From: Rhodococcus sp. W8901
GTDB taxonomy: Bacteria; Actinomycetota; Actinomycetes; Mycobacteriales; Mycobacteriaceae
DNA: 64,000 bases
NCBI RefSeq assembly: GCF_013348805.1
Contig: NZ_CP054690.1
Coordinates: forward strand, 1,550,001 to 1,614,000
Reading direction: 5' to 3'
The notes beneath the pieces were generated by a model. The model saw only the letters and a program-made list of their open reading frames with translations. It made no database searches and was not told the origin of the DNA. Positions 44,499 to 55,095 of this stretch are shown piece after piece. The position numbers and the translations under genes were made by a program. The first letter of the stretch is position 1. Each line of letters starts with the position of its first letter.

Positions 44499-45176
44499 CT
44501 ACTCGCCCGCGCTGCGGCGCGCCTTCTCGAGCGCCGCCAGCGTGCGGAGGATGGTGGCCTTCTGGCTGTTGAGGTCGTTGAGGCGGGCACGTGCCGCCAG
44601 ACCCTGGGCGGCCTCGGCCAGTCCGATCTGTGTGTCCACCTTGGTGAGCTGGTCGAGCAGGCCCGTCACCCGCTCCTCGAGCGCGGCGACGTCGAGCTTC
44701 TTCGCCGGTGCAACGGCAGCGGTCGGGGCGGGGGCCGGCGCGGACGATGCGGTGCGGGGACGCGCGGGTGCCTTGCGGGCCGGAGCCGACTCGGCCTCGA
44801 ACGCGGTCACGATGCGAGCGGCCTTGGGGCGCATCGACTTGCGGATGAGCGCCGGGTCCGGCGGCTCGGGCAGACGGATCTGGTTCAGGGCCGCGCGGGC
44901 GTCGCGGGCGTTGACTCGCCATTCGCGCTCTTCGTCGTCGTCGGACTGCAGCGTGCCGCCGATCGGGCGCAGGCCGTACATGCCCATGAACTTGCGGGCC
45001 TCGTCGATGACGGTCTCGTGCTCACGGCAAACCTCACAGCGCGGTTCGTTGCGGAACACTTCGATCGATTCGGCGCTTCCACACCACACACAAGACCCGG
45101 GAGTCCATCGGCGAACCGGTTGCGGATTCGGAACAGAGGCGGCGGCGGGGTTTTCCAGGGTCTGCGCGTCGATCAC
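44499..45176 (-). CDS. Zinc-ribbon and coiled-coil protein, unknown function
   Basis: I do not recognise this protein of about 225 residues. Near the N terminus it has a zinc ribbon CVWC, 14 residues, CEVC (about 29-50), then a helical segment (ETVIDEARKFMGMYGLRPIGG), an Ala/Pro-rich linker (about 130-158) and a C-terminal coiled coil (ALEERVTGLLDQLTKVDTQIGLAEAAQGLAARARLNDLNSQKATILRTLAALEKARR). The start is uncertain: GTG 45176 or TTG 45188 (GGAGCGG 7 bases upstream). The cysteine spacing equals that of the island protein at 25255-26154. Confidence 0.68.
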   Translation of the reverse strand: MIDAQTLENPAAASVPNPQPVRRWTPGSCVWCGSAESIEVFRNEPRCEVCREHETVIDEARKFMGMYGLRPIGGTLQSDDDEEREWRVNARDARAALNQIRLPEPPDPALIRKSMRPKAARIVTAFEAESAPARKAPARPRTASSAPAPAPTAAVAPAKKLDVAALEERVTGLLDQLTKVDTQIGLAEAAQGLAARARLNDLNSQKATILRTLAALEKARRSAGE

Positions 45177-45321
45177 GACGAGCCACAATAAGGCACCGCT
45201 CCGACCCCGGCTACACCGAGGTCCACTTTTCTCGTCGCGCGTGACCAAACTCATGTTCGGGAGCACTGGATCTCGGCAAAGTCTTGTGGCACATCAACTC
45301 TCCGCGTCGGCCGAGTCCGGC

Positions 45322-45954
45322 TCACACCACCCCGAAAGCGTCGGCGAACCAGTCCACGAGGGGGCGCATCGCCCGCCAGGCATGCCGGACCTCGTCGGCC
45401 GTATCGGCGGTGCCGAGCCAGTCCGGGCACCCGTAGTTGCGACCGGCCGTGAGCGATCGATGACGCAGCAGGTCGAGGCGGGGATGGTCGGCCGCGACAC
45501 CACGGGGCCGGGTCGCGAGACGGTCCCCGCCGATGTCGTAGCCGGCGGACTCGAGCTTGCGCACGATGCGTTGCAGGGAGCGGCCGCGGCGCTCGTCGTC
45601 GACCGTCTCTCGGTAGCGCGCGAGTTGCTCGGGGGTGTGGGCGTAGTGGCCGCCGGCCAGGAACAGCCCGGACGCGTCGATCTGCACGTAGAAACCCACG
45701 CCCGAGCAGACCTCGACGAAGCCGCCCTGATGAGTCTTGTACGGCGACTTGTCCTTCGAGAACCGGACGTCCCGGTACGGCCGAAAGACCTTGCCGGAGC
45801 CGAACTCGGGCTCGAGGTCGGTGAGCAACTCGACCATCGGCGCGCGGACGTCGGTGTCGTAGACGGACTTGTGCGCCGTCCACCAACTCTTGCTGTTGTC
45901 GGCCTCGAGGTCCTCGTAGAAGTCCAGTGCGGCCGTCGGGAATCCGGAGAACAC
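45322..45954 (-). CDS. DUF2461 family protein
   Basis: A 210-residue protein following the DUF2461/TIGR02453 pattern: GFPTAALDFYEDLEADNSKSWWTAHKSVYD at the N terminus, then VFRPYRDVRFSKDKSPYKTHQGGFVEV, GFYVQIDASGLFLAGGHY and LARYRETVDDE. The family is widespread and of unknown function. GTG 45954 is taken as the start; the sequence before it (TTTCCAGT) lacks a classic site. It lies after the prs terminator, so it has its own promoter or depends on readthrough. Confidence 0.88.
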   Translation of the reverse strand: MFSGFPTAALDFYEDLEADNSKSWWTAHKSVYDTDVRAPMVELLTDLEPEFGSGKVFRPYRDVRFSKDKSPYKTHQGGFVEVCSGVGFYVQIDASGLFLAGGHYAHTPEQLARYRETVDDERRGRSLQRIVRKLESAGYDIGGDRLATRPRGVAADHPRLDLLRHRSLTAGRNYGCPDWLGTADTADEVRHAWRAMRPLVDWFADAFGVV

Positions 45955-45967
45955 ACTGGAAAGGCTA

Positions 45968-46008
45968 CGCCCGTGCCCGGCTCGCGAAGCGCGAATCGGG
46001 CACGGGCG
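45968..46008 (-). terminator. Strong hairpin after prs
   Basis: CGCCCGTGCCCG (45968-45979) pairs with CGGGCACGGGCG (45997-46008), and inside it TCGCG pairs with CGCGA. It lies 12 bases beyond the prs stop and ends the glmU-prs operon. Confidence 0.82.
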
Positions 46009-46019
46009 CAGTAGACCGC

Positions 46020-47000
46020 CTAGGCGATGCCGTTGAAGAGGGAAGTCACCGAGCCGTTCTCGAAGACCTCCTGGATGGTGCGGGCCAGCAGCGGCGCGAT
46101 GGACAGCACCGTCAGCGTCGGGAACCGCTTCTCCTCGGGGATCGGCAGCGTGTCGGTCGCGATGACCTCCTTGGCGCCGCAGTTCGCGAGGCGCTCCGCG
46201 GCCGGATCCGAGAACACACCGTGCGTGGTCGCGATGATCACGTCACCGGCACCGGCGTTCTTGAGGACTTCGACGGCGCCGGCGATGGTGCCGCCGGTGT
46301 CGATCATGTCGTCGATCAGCACGCAGGTGCGCCCGCTGACGTCACCGACGACGCGGTTGGACTTGACCTGGTTGGGCACCAGCGGATCGCGGGTCTTGTG
46401 CACGAACGCCAGCGGCGCGCCGTCGAGGGCGTCGGCCCACTTCTCGGCGACCTTCACGCGGCCCGCGTCGGGGGAGACGACGCAGATGTTGTCGGTGCCG
46501 TAGTTCTCGCGCACGTACTGGGCGAGCTGGCCCTGCGCGTGCATGTGATCGACCGGACCGTCGAAGAAGCCCTGGATCTGGTCGGTGTGCAGATCGACCG
46601 TGATGATCCGGTCGGCGCCCGCGGTCTTGAGCAGATCCGCGATCAGGCGGGCCGAGATGGGCTCGCGTCCGCGGTGCTTCTTGTCCTGGCGGGCGTACGG
46701 GTAGAACGGCAGCACCGCCGTGATCCGCTTGGCGGATCCGCGCTTGAGAGCGTCGATCATGATCAACTGCTCCATGATCCACTGGTTCAGCGGTGCCGGG
46801 TGGCTCTGCAGCACGAACGCGTCGCTGCCTCGCACCGACTCTTCGAACCGGACGAAGATCTCGCCGTTGGCGAAGTCACGAGCCGTCTGCGGCGTGACCT
46901 TGATGTCCAATTCCTTGGCCACCTGCTCCGCCAGTTCGGGGTGTGCGCGGCCCGAGAAGAGCATCAAGTTCTTCTGCACGTCGCTGGATATCGCGCTCAC
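46020..47000 (-). CDS. prs: Ribose-phosphate pyrophosphokinase
   Basis: Prs makes PRPP from ribose 5-phosphate and ATP for nucleotides, histidine and, in this group, arabinan precursors. The 326-residue protein shows [41 protein letters not shown], the ATP-binding [20 protein letters not shown] and the PRPP loop [17 protein letters not shown] near residue 230. GTG 47000 overlaps the glmU stop by 4 bases, so the two are translationally coupled. Same order as M. tuberculosis Rv1018c-Rv1017c. Confidence 0.96.
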   Translation of the reverse strand: MSAISSDVQKNLMLFSGRAHPELAEQVAKELDIKVTPQTARDFANGEIFVRFEESVRGSDAFVLQSHPAPLNQWIMEQLIMIDALKRGSAKRITAVLPFYPYARQDKKHRGREPISARLIADLLKTAGADRIITVDLHTDQIQGFFDGPVDHMHAQGQLAQYVRENYGTDNICVVSPDAGRVKVAEKWADALDGAPLAFVHKTRDPLVPNQVKSNRVVGDVSGRTCVLIDDMIDTGGTIAGAVEVLKNAGAGDVIIATTHGVFSDPAAERLANCGAKEVIATDTLPIPEEKRFPTLTVLSIAPLLARTIQEVFENGSVTSLFNGIA

Positions 47001-48475
47001 TGGTCTTCGCCATCCTTTGGTTCTAGCTGATCGGTTTGTTGCTGGGCTGCTAGTGCCGCTGCCTCGGCAGCGGGAGTGCCGGGTCGATTCCGCTCGACCC
47101 AACCCTCGATGTTGCGTTGTTTGCCACCCGAGACGGCGAGCGCCCCCGGCGGCACGTCGTTGCGCAGGACCGTGCCTGCACCCGTGTAGGCGCCGTCACC
47201 GACACGGACGGGTGCGACGAACATGGTGTCGGATCCGGTGCGCACATGCGAACCGACGACGGTGCGGCTCTTGTTCACGCCGTCGTAGTTCACGAAAACA
47301 CTGGATGCTCCGATGTTGCTGTGCTCGCCGACCGTCGCATCGCCGACGTAGGTCAGGTGCGGCACCTTCGAGTGTGCGCCGATATCGGCGTTCTTGGTCT
47401 CGACGAACGCCCCGAGCTTGCCGGACGCGCCCAGGGCGGTGCCGGGCCGCAGGTAGGTGTACGGGCCGACGGTCGCGGACGGGCCGATCTCGGCGCCCTC
47501 GCCGTGCGTGCGGATCACCGATGCGCCCTCCCCGACGGTGACGTCGGTGAGCGTGGTGTCGGGGCCGATGACGGCGTCCTCGCCGATCGTGGTGGCGCCG
47601 CGGAGCTGGACGCCGGGACGCAGCGTGACGTCGCGGTCCATCGTGACGTCCACGTCGATCCACGTGCTCGACGGATCCTCCACGGTCACCCCGGCCCGCA
47701 TGTGCCGCTCGAGGATGCGGCGGTTGAGCTCGCCGGCGAGCTGGGCCAGCTGGACCCGGTCGTTCGCCCCGGCGACGAGGAGGTTGTCGGTGATGTGCTG
47801 GGCCCGAACGGTTTTCCCCGCCTGTCGGGCGATCGCGATGACGTCGGTGAGGTACAGCTCGCCCTGCGCGTTGTCCGCGCTCAGCGACGACAGCGCGGCG
47901 CGGAGCGTGGCGGCGTCGAAGGCGTAGACGCCCGAGTTGACCTCGGTGATCGCGCGCTGGGACTCGGTGGCGTCGGCCTGCTCGACGATCGCGGCGACCT
48001 CGCCGTCGGTGGTGCGCAGGATCCGCCCGTACCCGGTGGGGTCCGGCGCCGTCGAGGTCAGGACGGTCACCGCGGCCGCAGGCTCGGCGGTGTGGGTTCC
48101 GACCAGCGCGCGCAGCGTCCCGGCGTCGAGCAGTGGGACGTCGGCGGCGGTCACCAGCACGGTGCCGTCGAAGTCGTCCGGCAGTGCGGTCAACCCGCAT
48201 CCGACGGCGTGCCCGGTGCCGTTCTGCTCGTGCTGGACGGCCGTCGCGACGGCGCGCCCCAGGTCCTTGGCGACCTCGTCGACCGCGGCACCGACCGCGT
48301 CACGATCGTGTCCGATCACCGTTACCAGTTCGGTGGGCTCGACGGCCGCCGCGGCGTGCAGGGAGTGCGCGAGCATTGAGCGCCCGGCCAGAGTGTGCAG
48401 CACCTTGGGGGTCTTCGACCGCATTCGCGTCCCGGCACCGGCGGCGAGGACGATGACGGCGGTCTTCGGTGGCAT
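46997..48475 (-). CDS. glmU: Bifunctional GlmU: glucosamine-1-P acetyltransferase / GlcNAc-1-P uridyltransferase
   Basis: GlmU makes UDP-GlcNAc for peptidoglycan. The 492-residue protein has the N-terminal uridyltransferase domain with [18 protein letters not shown] at 10-27 and EQNGTGHAV, and the C-terminal left-handed beta-helix acetyltransferase with hexapeptide repeats, [34 protein letters not shown] and a disordered Gln/Glu-rich tail typical of the actinobacterial enzyme. ATG 48475 has GAGGGAG upstream. First gene of glmU-prs. Confidence 0.96.
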   Translation of the reverse strand: MPPKTAVIVLAAGAGTRMRSKTPKVLHTLAGRSMLAHSLHAAAAVEPTELVTVIGHDRDAVGAAVDEVAKDLGRAVATAVQHEQNGTGHAVGCGLTALPDDFDGTVLVTAADVPLLDAGTLRALVGTHTAEPAAAVTVLTSTAPDPTGYGRILRTTDGEVAAIVEQADATESQRAITEVNSGVYAFDAATLRAALSSLSADNAQGELYLTDVIAIARQAGKTVRAQHITDNLLVAGANDRVQLAQLAGELNRRILERHMRAGVTVEDPSSTWIDVDVTMDRDVTLRPGVQLRGATTIGEDAVIGPDTTLTDVTVGEGASVIRTHGEGAEIGPSATVGPYTYLRPGTALGASGKLGAFVETKNADIGAHSKVPHLTYVGDATVGEHSNIGASSVFVNYDGVNKSRTVVGSHVRTGSDTMFVAPVRVGDGAYTGAGTVLRNDVPPGALAVSGGKQRNIEGWVERNRPGTPAAEAAALAAQQQTDQLEPKDGEDQ

Positions 48476-48778
48476 GAAGCTCCCTCGAGTTTCGATCTAC
48501 GCTTGGCCGCTTGCGCGGGCGGACTCGTCGCGCACGTTCCGACAAAGAATATCGCGACGAGTTCTCGTGATGGCAACGCGCCCGACACTAGCCGCGGGGG
48601 AGCACGGTCGTCCGGAGAACCGGGCGGCCCGGGATCGGGCAACCGTGCAAACCCCCGCTCTCGCGCGGGAGCGAAAGTTAACGGGACGGTAGCAACATCG
48701 AACTTACCGGTCGGTAGGTGGTGTCGGGAATCACATTCGATCGGGTGAATGTGAGGGAGGGAAGAGAGCTCGGGAGAG
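48476..48778. other. Gap of 303 bases upstream of glmU
   Basis: No gene is supported here. It should contain the glmU promoter; TATTCT on the minus strand near 48548-48553 is a possible -10 box. The right half holds the palindrome at 48702-48719. Nothing else is apparent. Confidence 0.5.
48702..48719. promoter_or_regulatory. Near-perfect 18-bp palindrome, TetR-type operator candidate
   Basis: ACTTACCGGTCGGTAGGT is an inverted repeat with one mismatched pair. The ACCG/CGGT core is common in TetR-family operators. It lies between glmU and tRNA-Gln, 60 bases beyond the tRNA 3' end and about 300 bases from the tetR gene. Binding by that TetR protein is a guess. Confidence 0.4.
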
Positions 48779-48849
48779 CTCCGCCGCCAGGACTCGAACC
48801 TGAACTATCTGAACCAAAATCAGAGGTGCTGCCATTACACTACGGCGGA
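48779..48849 (-). tRNA. tRNA-Gln (anticodon TTG)
   Basis: A 71-base cloverleaf on the minus strand. Acceptor TCCGCCG (48849-48843) pairs with CGGCGGA, then discriminator G at 48779. The anticodon loop is TTTTGGT with anticodon TTG, and the T arm contains GGTTCGAGTCC. The CCA end is not encoded. It lies between glmU and tetR. Confidence 0.95.
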
Positions 48850-49015
48850 TTACCGCGACCACGAGCTGTCGCTCGTAATGCGGGAACGATCCTCGCATGT
48901 CGACGCGCCGCGCGTCGAACCGTAGGCGAAATTCGTTCGCCGGGGAGCTATAAGCTGGCCTCTACCAGCGCCGTCGGTGTTCCGCGCGGCGTGTCGGAAA
49001 GGACGGTTACCTCGA

Positions 49016-49660
49016 GTGTCGCGACCATCACGAGAATCCCAGGGTGCCGAACGCGCGCCGCGCACACGGATGACGGGCACCCAGCGTCGGGAGCAGTTGA
49101 TCGAGATCGGACGCGCGCTCTTCGCCGAACGCGGGTACGAGGCCGCCTCGATCGAGGAGATCGCCGCGCGGGCCCAGGTGTCCAAGCCGGTCGTCTACGA
49201 ACACTTCGGCGGCAAGGAAGGCCTCTACGCCGTCGTCGTCGACCGTGAGATGTCCAAGCTGCTCGAGATGATCACGTCGTCGCTGACCCAGAACCGCTCG
49301 CGCATCCGCGTCGAGCGGGTGGCACTCGCGCTGCTCACGTACATCGACGAGCGGACGGACGGCTTCCGGATCCTGGTTCGGGACTCGCCGGTCGCCGCCG
49401 ACGAGGGCACCTACTCGAGCCTGCTCAACGAAGCGGTCCGGCAGGTCGGGCATATCCTCGCCGGCGACTTCGCCAAACGCGGATTCGATCCGGAACTCGC
49501 GCCGCTGTACGCGCAGGCCCTCGTCGGCATGGTCGCCACCACCGCCACGTGGTGGCTCGACGAGCGCACCCCGTCGAAGGAGGTCGTCGCGGCGCACCTG
49601 GTGAACCTCTGCTGGAACGGGCTGACGAACCTCGAGGCCGACCCGCAGCTCGGGCAGTGA
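49016..49660 (+). CDS. TetR family transcriptional regulator (Rv1019-like)
   Basis: A 214-residue dimeric repressor. The N-terminal DNA-binding domain reads [53 protein letters not shown], followed by a C-terminal ligand domain with [20 protein letters not shown] and [25 protein letters not shown]. Its position between glmU/tRNA-Gln and mfd matches M. tuberculosis Rv1019. GTG 49016 follows GAAAGGA by about 12 bases; an ATG at 49070 would still include the whole helix-turn-helix. The ligand is unknown. mfd follows 103 bases downstream. Confidence 0.9.
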   Translation: MSRPSRESQGAERAPRTRMTGTQRREQLIEIGRALFAERGYEAASIEEIAARAQVSKPVVYEHFGGKEGLYAVVVDREMSKLLEMITSSLTQNRSRIRVERVALALLTYIDERTDGFRILVRDSPVAADEGTYSSLLNEAVRQVGHILAGDFAKRGFDPELAPLYAQALVGMVATTATWWLDERTPSKEVVAAHLVNLCWNGLTNLEADPQLGQ

Positions 49661-49763
49661 TCCGGCGCGCGGGCGCGGGCGCGGATCGGGCGGTCGGCCC
49701 CCGTGTCGGCACACGCGCATAGAATCGAACGGTCTGCATTTCACGACATCAGGAGCGCCGTCG

Positions 49764-52700
49764 TTGTCTTCCGTGTCCTCTTCAGCTCCGTCCTCGGCTG
49801 CCTCGGCCCGGGCGGTCTCGGCCGGAGTGGCCACTCCGCTCGCCGGGCTCGCGAGGACCGCCCTCGCGGACAGCGCCATCGGTCGCGTGCGCGAGTACAT
49901 CGGCCGGTCGGCCGTCGACATCGTCGCCCCCAACCCCGTGCGGCCGTTCGTCGCCGCGGCCCTGGCCGAGCAGACGCAGCTGTTGCTGGTGACCGCGACC
50001 GGTCGTGAGGCCGACGACCTCACCGTCGAGTTGCGCGAGATCATCGGTGACGCGGTGGCCCAGTTCCCGTCGTGGGAAACGCTGCCGCACGAGCGGCTGT
50101 CGCCGGGCGCCGACACGGTCGGTCGCCGGCTCCAGGTGCTCCGCCGGCTCGCGCGGCCCGAGGATCCCGACTACGGCCCGCCGCTGCAGGTGATCGTGAC
50201 GACGGTCCGCTCGCTGGTGCAGCCCATGGCGCCGGGCCTGGGCGAGATCGAGCCCGTCCTTCTGCGGGTCGGGGCCGAGCACGAGTTCGAGGGCCTGATC
50301 TCGAGGCTCGTCGAGCTGGCCTACACGCGTGTCGACATGGTCGGCAAGCGGGGCGAGTTCGCGGTGCGCGGCGGCATTCTCGACATCTTCCCGCCCACCG
50401 CGGACCACCCCGTGCGCGTCGAGTTCTGGGGTGACGAGGTCACCGAGCTGCGCGCCTTCTCGGTCGCCGATCAGCGGTCGCTGCCCGAGCTCGAGGTCGC
50501 CACCGTCATCGCGCCGCCGTGCCGCGAACTGCTGCTCACCGAGCAGGTGCGCGACCGGGCCGCACAGCTCGCGGCCGACAACCCGGCCGACGCGGCGCTG
50601 GTCGAGATGCTGGACAAGCTCTCCGCCGGCATCCCGGTCGAGGGCATGGAGGCGCTGCTGCCGCTGCTGCAGCCCGGCGAACTGCAACTGCTCTCGGACG
50701 TCCTTCCCCGCGACGCGCACGTGCTGCTGTGCGATCCGGAGAAGATTCGCACGCGCGCAACCGATCTCGTGCGCACCGGGCAGGAGTTCCTCGAGGCGTC
50801 GTGGACGGCGGCCTCGATCGGCGGTGCCGCACCGATCGACACGTCCGTGCTCGGGGGCGGCATCGATCTGGGCGCCTCCGCGTACCGGTCGCTGCGCCAG
50901 GTGCGGGAGAGCGCCGAGGCGCAGGGCCGGCCGTGGTGGACCATCAGCCCGCTGGCGTCCGGCAGCGACGACGAGACGGTGCTGCCGGTGCAGCCGGCGC
51001 CCGAGGTGCGCGGTTCCGACGAGTTGCTCTCGATGCTGTTCGCGAACCTGCGTGCGCATGTCACCACCGGTGGACGCGCGGTGGTCGTGGTGGCGGGTTC
51101 CGGTACCGCACACCGGGTCCTGGAGCGGCTGCGTGACGCCGACGTCCCGGCGGGCGAACTGGCGCCGGGCGCCGAGCCGGCCCGCGGACTGGTCGGTGTC
51201 CTGTGCGGATCGCTACACGAGGGGCTGGTGCTGCCCGGCGACGACACCGACGGTGTCCCCGGGCTGGTGATCGTCACCGAGTCCGACCTCACCGGCAATC
51301 GAGTCGCGGCCGCGGGCGACCGGAAGAAGATGCCCGCCAAGCGCCGGAACCAGGTCGATCCGCTCGCGCTGCACGCCGGCGACATGGTGGTGCACGACCA
51401 GCACGGCATCGGTCGCTTCGTGGAAATGGTCGAGCGCACCATCGGAGGCGCCCGCCGCGAGTACCTCGTCATCGAGTACGCCGCGAGCAAGCGGGGTCAC
51501 CCCGGAGACCGGTTGTTCGTGCCGATGGAGGCGCTCGATCAGCTCTCGCGCTACGTCGGCGGTGAGTTGCCCGCCCTGAGCAAGCTCGGCGGCTCCGACT
51601 GGGCCAACACGAAGCGCAAGGCGCGCAAGGCTGTTCGTGAGATCGCGGGTGAGTTGGTCCAGCTGTACGCGGCTCGACAGGCGGCACCCGGTCACGCCTT
51701 CGGCGCGGACACGCCGTGGCAGAAGGAGATGGAAGACGCCTTCGCCTTCACCGAGACCCACGACCAGCTGACGGTGATCGACGAGGTCAAGGCCGACATG
51801 GAGAAGCCGGTCCCGATGGACCGGGTCGTGATCGGTGACGTCGGCTACGGCAAGACCGAGGTGGCGGTCCGCGCCGCGTTCAAGGCCGTCCAGGACGGCA
51901 AGCAGGTCGCGGTGCTCGTGCCGACGACGCTGCTGGCTCAGCAGCACCTGCAGACGTTCACCGAGCGGATGGCGGCGTTCCCGGTGAAGGTGCGCGGGCT
52001 GTCCCGGTTCACCGACGCTGGCGAATCCAAGGAGATCATCGCGCAGTTGGCGGAGGGGGAGATCGACATCGTCGTCGGAACCCACCGACTGCTGCAGACC
52101 GGCGTCCGGTGGAAGGATCTGGGCCTGGTGATCGTCGACGAGGAGCAACGCTTCGGCGTCGAGCACAAGGAACACATCAAGGCGCTGCGCACGCACGTCG
52201 ACGTGCTGACCATGTCGGCGACGCCGATCCCGCGAACCCTCGAGATGAGCATGGCCGGGATCCGGGAGATGTCGACCATTCTCACCCCGCCCGAGGAGCG
52301 TCACCCGGTGCTCACGTATGTCGGTGCGTACGCCGACAAGCAGGTTGCGGCCGCGATCCGACGCGAACTGCTGCGCGACGGCCAGGTGTTCTACGTGCAC
52401 AACCGGGTGAGCTCGATCGACAAGGCCGCCAAGCGGATTCGTGACCTGGTCCCCGAGGCTCGGGTGGTGGTGGCACACGGACAGATGAACGAGGACACGC
52501 TCGAGAAGACCGTGCAGGGCTTCTGGCAGCGTGAGTTCGACGTGCTGGTGTGCACCACGATCATCGAGACCGGCCTCGACATCTCCAACGCCAACACGCT
52601 CATCGTCGAGCGGGCCGACTCGCTCGGTCTGTCGCAGCTGCACCAGCTGCGTGGCCGCGTCGGCCGCAGCCGGGAACGCGGCTACGCGTACTTCCTGTAC

Positions 52701-53468
52701 CCGCCGGAGAAGCCGCTCACCGAGACCGCGTACGACCGGCTCGCGACCATCTCGCAGAACTCCGACCTCGGCGCCGGTATGGCCGTCGCGATGAAGGACC
52801 TCGAGATCCGCGGCGCCGGTAACGTTCTCGGCGCCGAGCAGTCCGGGCACGTCGCGGGTGTCGGCTTCGACCTGTACGTGCGGCTCGTCGGCGAGGCCGT
52901 GGAGGCGTACCGCGCGGTCGCCGACGGACGCCCGGTCGTCACCGAGCAGGAGACCAAGGAGGTGCGGATCGACCTGCCGGTCGACGCGCACATTCCGCCC
53001 GACTACGTCACCAGCGACCGGCTCCGTCTCGAGGGATACCGCAAGCTCGCCGCGGCCACCGACGCCGAGGCGATCGCCGCCGTGGTCGAGGAGTTGGTCG
53101 ACCGGTACGGACCGCTCCCCGAGGAGGTGGGGCGCCTGGTCTCGGTCGCGAAGCTGCGGCTGCTGTGCCGTGAGTACGAGATCGAGGAAGTGGCCGTCAC
53201 CGGCACCCAGCTCAAGATCTCGCCGATGAGTCTGCCCGACTCGAAGCAGTTGCGCCTCAAGCGGATCTACCCCAGCGCGCAGTACCGTGCCACCACCGGA
53301 CTGGTGCAGATGCCCCTGCCGCGTGCCGGCTCCGGTGGCATCGGATCGGATCGGGTGCGCGACGTCGAGCTGCTGCAGTACATCGCCGACTTCCTGCTCG
53401 CGATGGACGGCAAGGCGGCGGGTTCGGTCGACGTGAGCACCCCCAGCGGTGTGCAGGCGGGGGTCTGA
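49764..53468 (+). CDS. mfd: Transcription-repair coupling factor Mfd
   Basis: Mfd removes stalled RNA polymerase and recruits UvrA. The 1234-residue protein has the UvrB-like N-terminal domain ([27 protein letters not shown]), the polymerase-binding CarD-like domain ([17 protein letters not shown]), the translocase with Walker [19 protein letters not shown], the DEEQ box ([15 protein letters not shown]), and the TRG region [21 protein letters not shown], then the C-terminal regulatory domain. The start is TTG 49764 with AGGAG 8 bases before it. mazG follows after 5 bases. Confidence 0.97.
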   Translation: MSSVSSSAPSSAASARAVSAGVATPLAGLARTALADSAIGRVREYIGRSAVDIVAPNPVRPFVAAALAEQTQLLLVTATGREADDLTVELREIIGDAVAQFPSWETLPHERLSPGADTVGRRLQVLRRLARPEDPDYGPPLQVIVTTVRSLVQPMAPGLGEIEPVLLRVGAEHEFEGLISRLVELAYTRVDMVGKRGEFAVRGGILDIFPPTADHPVRVEFWGDEVTELRAFSVADQRSLPELEVATVIAPPCRELLLTEQVRDRAAQLAADNPADAALVEMLDKLSAGIPVEGMEALLPLLQPGELQLLSDVLPRDAHVLLCDPEKIRTRATDLVRTGQEFLEASWTAASIGGAAPIDTSVLGGGIDLGASAYRSLRQVRESAEAQGRPWWTISPLASGSDDETVLPVQPAPEVRGSDELLSMLFANLRAHVTTGGRAVVVVAGSGTAHRVLERLRDADVPAGELAPGAEPARGLVGVLCGSLHEGLVLPGDDTDGVPGLVIVTESDLTGNRVAAAGDRKKMPAKRRNQVDPLALHAGDMVVHDQHGIGRFVEMVERTIGGARREYLVIEYAASKRGHPGDRLFVPMEALDQLSRYVGGELPALSKLGGSDWANTKRKARKAVREIAGELVQLYAARQAAPGHAFGADTPWQKEMEDAFAFTETHDQLTVIDEVKADMEKPVPMDRVVIGDVGYGKTEVAVRAAFKAVQDGKQVAVLVPTTLLAQQHLQTFTERMAAFPVKVRGLSRFTDAGESKEIIAQLAEGEIDIVVGTHRLLQTGVRWKDLGLVIVDEEQRFGVEHKEHIKALRTHVDVLTMSATPIPRTLEMSMAGIREMSTILTPPEERHPVLTYVGAYADKQVAAAIRRELLRDGQVFYVHNRVSSIDKAAKRIRDLVPEARVVVAHGQMNEDTLEKTVQGFWQREFDVLVCTTIIETGLDISNANTLIVERADSLGLSQLHQLRGRVGRSRERGYAYFLYPPEKPLTETAYDRLATISQNSDLGAGMAVAMKDLEIRGAGNVLGAEQSGHVAGVGFDLYVRLVGEAVEAYRAVADGRPVVTEQETKEVRIDLPVDAHIPPDYVTSDRLRLEGYRKLAAATDAEAIAAVVEELVDRYGPLPEEVGRLVSVAKLRLLCREYEIEEVAVTGTQLKISPMSLPDSKQLRLKRIYPSAQYRATTGLVQMPLPRAGSGGIGSDRVRDVELLQYIADFLLAMDGKAAGSVDVSTPSGVQAGV

Positions 53469-53473
53469 GCCCG

Positions 53474-54157
53474 ATGAGTGCCGGGGGCGAGCGCGGCGAC
53501 CAGTGGCGCGCCGGCGACGCGCTGATCGAGGCCGTCGAGGTGATGGATCGGCTGTGGGGATTCGGCGGCTGGGAGGTGACCCAGACGCACGACTCGCTGC
53601 GGCCGTACCTGCTCGAGGAGGCGTACGAGCTGCTCGACGCCGTACAGGTCGGTGACCCTGTCGGTGTTCGCGAGGAACTGGGGGATCTGCTGTTGCAGGT
53701 GCTCTTCCACTCCCGGATCGCGGAGGCGGCAGGTCAGTTCACCGTCGACGACGTCGCCGCGACCCTGGTCGCCAAGCTCGCCCACCGCAGCCCACACCTG
53801 ACCGACGGTGTCACCGGGCCCATCGACGTCGCGGAGCAGGAACGCGCGTGGGAAGTGCGCAAGGCCGCCGAGAAGGCCCGGCAGTCGTGCATCGACGGCA
53901 TCGCGTTGATGCAGCCCGCGCTCGCGCTGGCCGAGAAGGTGATCTCCCGCGCCCGCAAGGCCGGGCTGCCCGACGAGTTGGTACCCGACGAACTGCGCGT
54001 GATCCGACTCGGCGGTCCGGGGAGCGCCGAGGACGAACTACGCAAGGCGACATTGCGATTCGTCGAACGGATCCGGGCCGCCGAGTCCGCCGCGCACGCG
54101 GCCGGCGTGCCGTGGGGCGGACTCGACGCCGAGGCGTGGCGAACCTACTGGGTGTAG
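53474..54157 (+). CDS. mazG: Nucleoside triphosphate pyrophosphohydrolase MazG
   Basis: MazG hydrolyses NTPs and dNTPs to monophosphates and clears damaged nucleotides. The 227-residue protein has the metal-binding helices LLEEAYELLDAV and VREELGDLLLQVLFHSRIA with the EExxE and ExxD acidic sets, then HRSPHLTDG. Only one MazG domain is present, as in mycobacteria (Rv1021), while the E. coli enzyme has two. ATG 53474 is 5 bases after the mfd stop, so the pair is an operon. Confidence 0.93.
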   Translation: MSAGGERGDQWRAGDALIEAVEVMDRLWGFGGWEVTQTHDSLRPYLLEEAYELLDAVQVGDPVGVREELGDLLLQVLFHSRIAEAAGQFTVDDVAATLVAKLAHRSPHLTDGVTGPIDVAEQERAWEVRKAAEKARQSCIDGIALMQPALALAEKVISRARKAGLPDELVPDELRVIRLGGPGSAEDELRKATLRFVERIRAAESAAHAAGVPWGGLDAEAWRTYWV

Positions 54158-54226
54158 AACGGCGGGCGGTGTGCATGGCACGGCCGCCACGTCGCTCTCG
54201 TTCGGCACGGGTGGTCCCGGTTGGCG

Positions 54227-54967
54227 TCAGCCCTTGCGGCAGTTCAGTATCGCCGCATGGGGCTTCTCCCAGTAGCCGCGCAGGAGAGACGCCGCAGCGT
54301 CCGCTTCCGGGGAACGTACCTGCGCATGATCGACCCACTGTGCCAGTTGGAACCCCGAGATGTGCATTGCGTCGTCGATGCTCTGCCTCGTCCAGACGTA
54401 GGCAGTGACGGTGTCCTCGTTTTCGGGGGCGGCAGGGTCGAAGAGATCGAGCTGCACCTGCCCGCCGTCCACATCGGGTCCGATCGGAGTGAGCCGGAAG
54501 CCGAACCGTTCGTAGTACGACGGATCGCGCTCGTAGTCCGGATGGATCGGAAGGGTGACCAGACGGCCACCGGGCCGAAGCGGTCGCGCCATCTGCGCGC
54601 ACATGTCGTGGAGTTCTTCTCGTGTCGTGGCATAGGGCAGCACGTAGACGGCCAATACCAGGTCGAATTGGCCTTCGAGGTCGGGTGTCAGTTCGGAAGT
54701 GAACGTGATTCCGCGAGGGCTGTTCTGTTCCCACGTGCGCGCATAGCCGAGCATGCCGTCCGAGACGTCGTAGCCGACTACCCGGCCTGCGCCCTGTTCC
54801 TTGAGCCATCGCGAGTACATCCCGTTGCCGCAGCCGAAGTCGAGGACGTCGCGTCCCGTCAGATCTCCGAGTGTTGCGAGCACGTTCGGAATCTCCAGAT
54901 GTCTTCTGAACGGCCAGGCGGCCATGTCCTCGTAGAGATCGGCAAGCTCGTCGAATTGGCTCTGCAT
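54227..54967 (-). CDS. Class I SAM-dependent methyltransferase
   Basis: A 246-residue soluble methyltransferase. The SAM loop is VLDFGCGNGMYSRWLKEQG (about 41-59), followed by GYDVSDGMLGYAR, and the post-I motifs FDLVLAVYVLPYATTREEL and RPLRPGGRLVTL. The pattern is like small-molecule (ubiquinone/tocopherol-type) methyltransferases; the substrate is unknown. ATG 54967 has GGAGAG 6 bases upstream. It stands alone between the convergent mazG and the efe operon. Confidence 0.85.
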   Translation of the reverse strand: MQSQFDELADLYEDMAAWPFRRHLEIPNVLATLGDLTGRDVLDFGCGNGMYSRWLKEQGAGRVVGYDVSDGMLGYARTWEQNSPRGITFTSELTPDLEGQFDLVLAVYVLPYATTREELHDMCAQMARPLRPGGRLVTLPIHPDYERDPSYYERFGFRLTPIGPDVDGGQVQLDLFDPAAPENEDTVTAYVWTRQSIDDAMHISGFQLAQWVDHAQVRSPEADAAASLLRGYWEKPHAAILNCRKG

Positions 54968-55095
54968 ACGCACCTCTCCTGTTCAGCGTGGTGTGATGCC
55001 TCGAGCCCTCCGGATATGAGGGGGAGACCACACGCTCGTCACGCTAGGCCGAACAGGAGCTACCCGCAGGTACGTTCTGCGCGTCGGGGCGTGCG

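Noticed and set aside
43096-46014. 972-codon plus-strand frame across egtD and the following minus-strand genes
   Set aside because: It starts inside egtD in another phase and runs antisense to three supported genes; composition is Arg/Pro/Ala-rich noise.
54161-54188. Possible hairpin after mazG
   Set aside because: GGCGGGCGGTG and CACGGCCGCC pair only with a bulge and mismatches; not enough to call a terminator.
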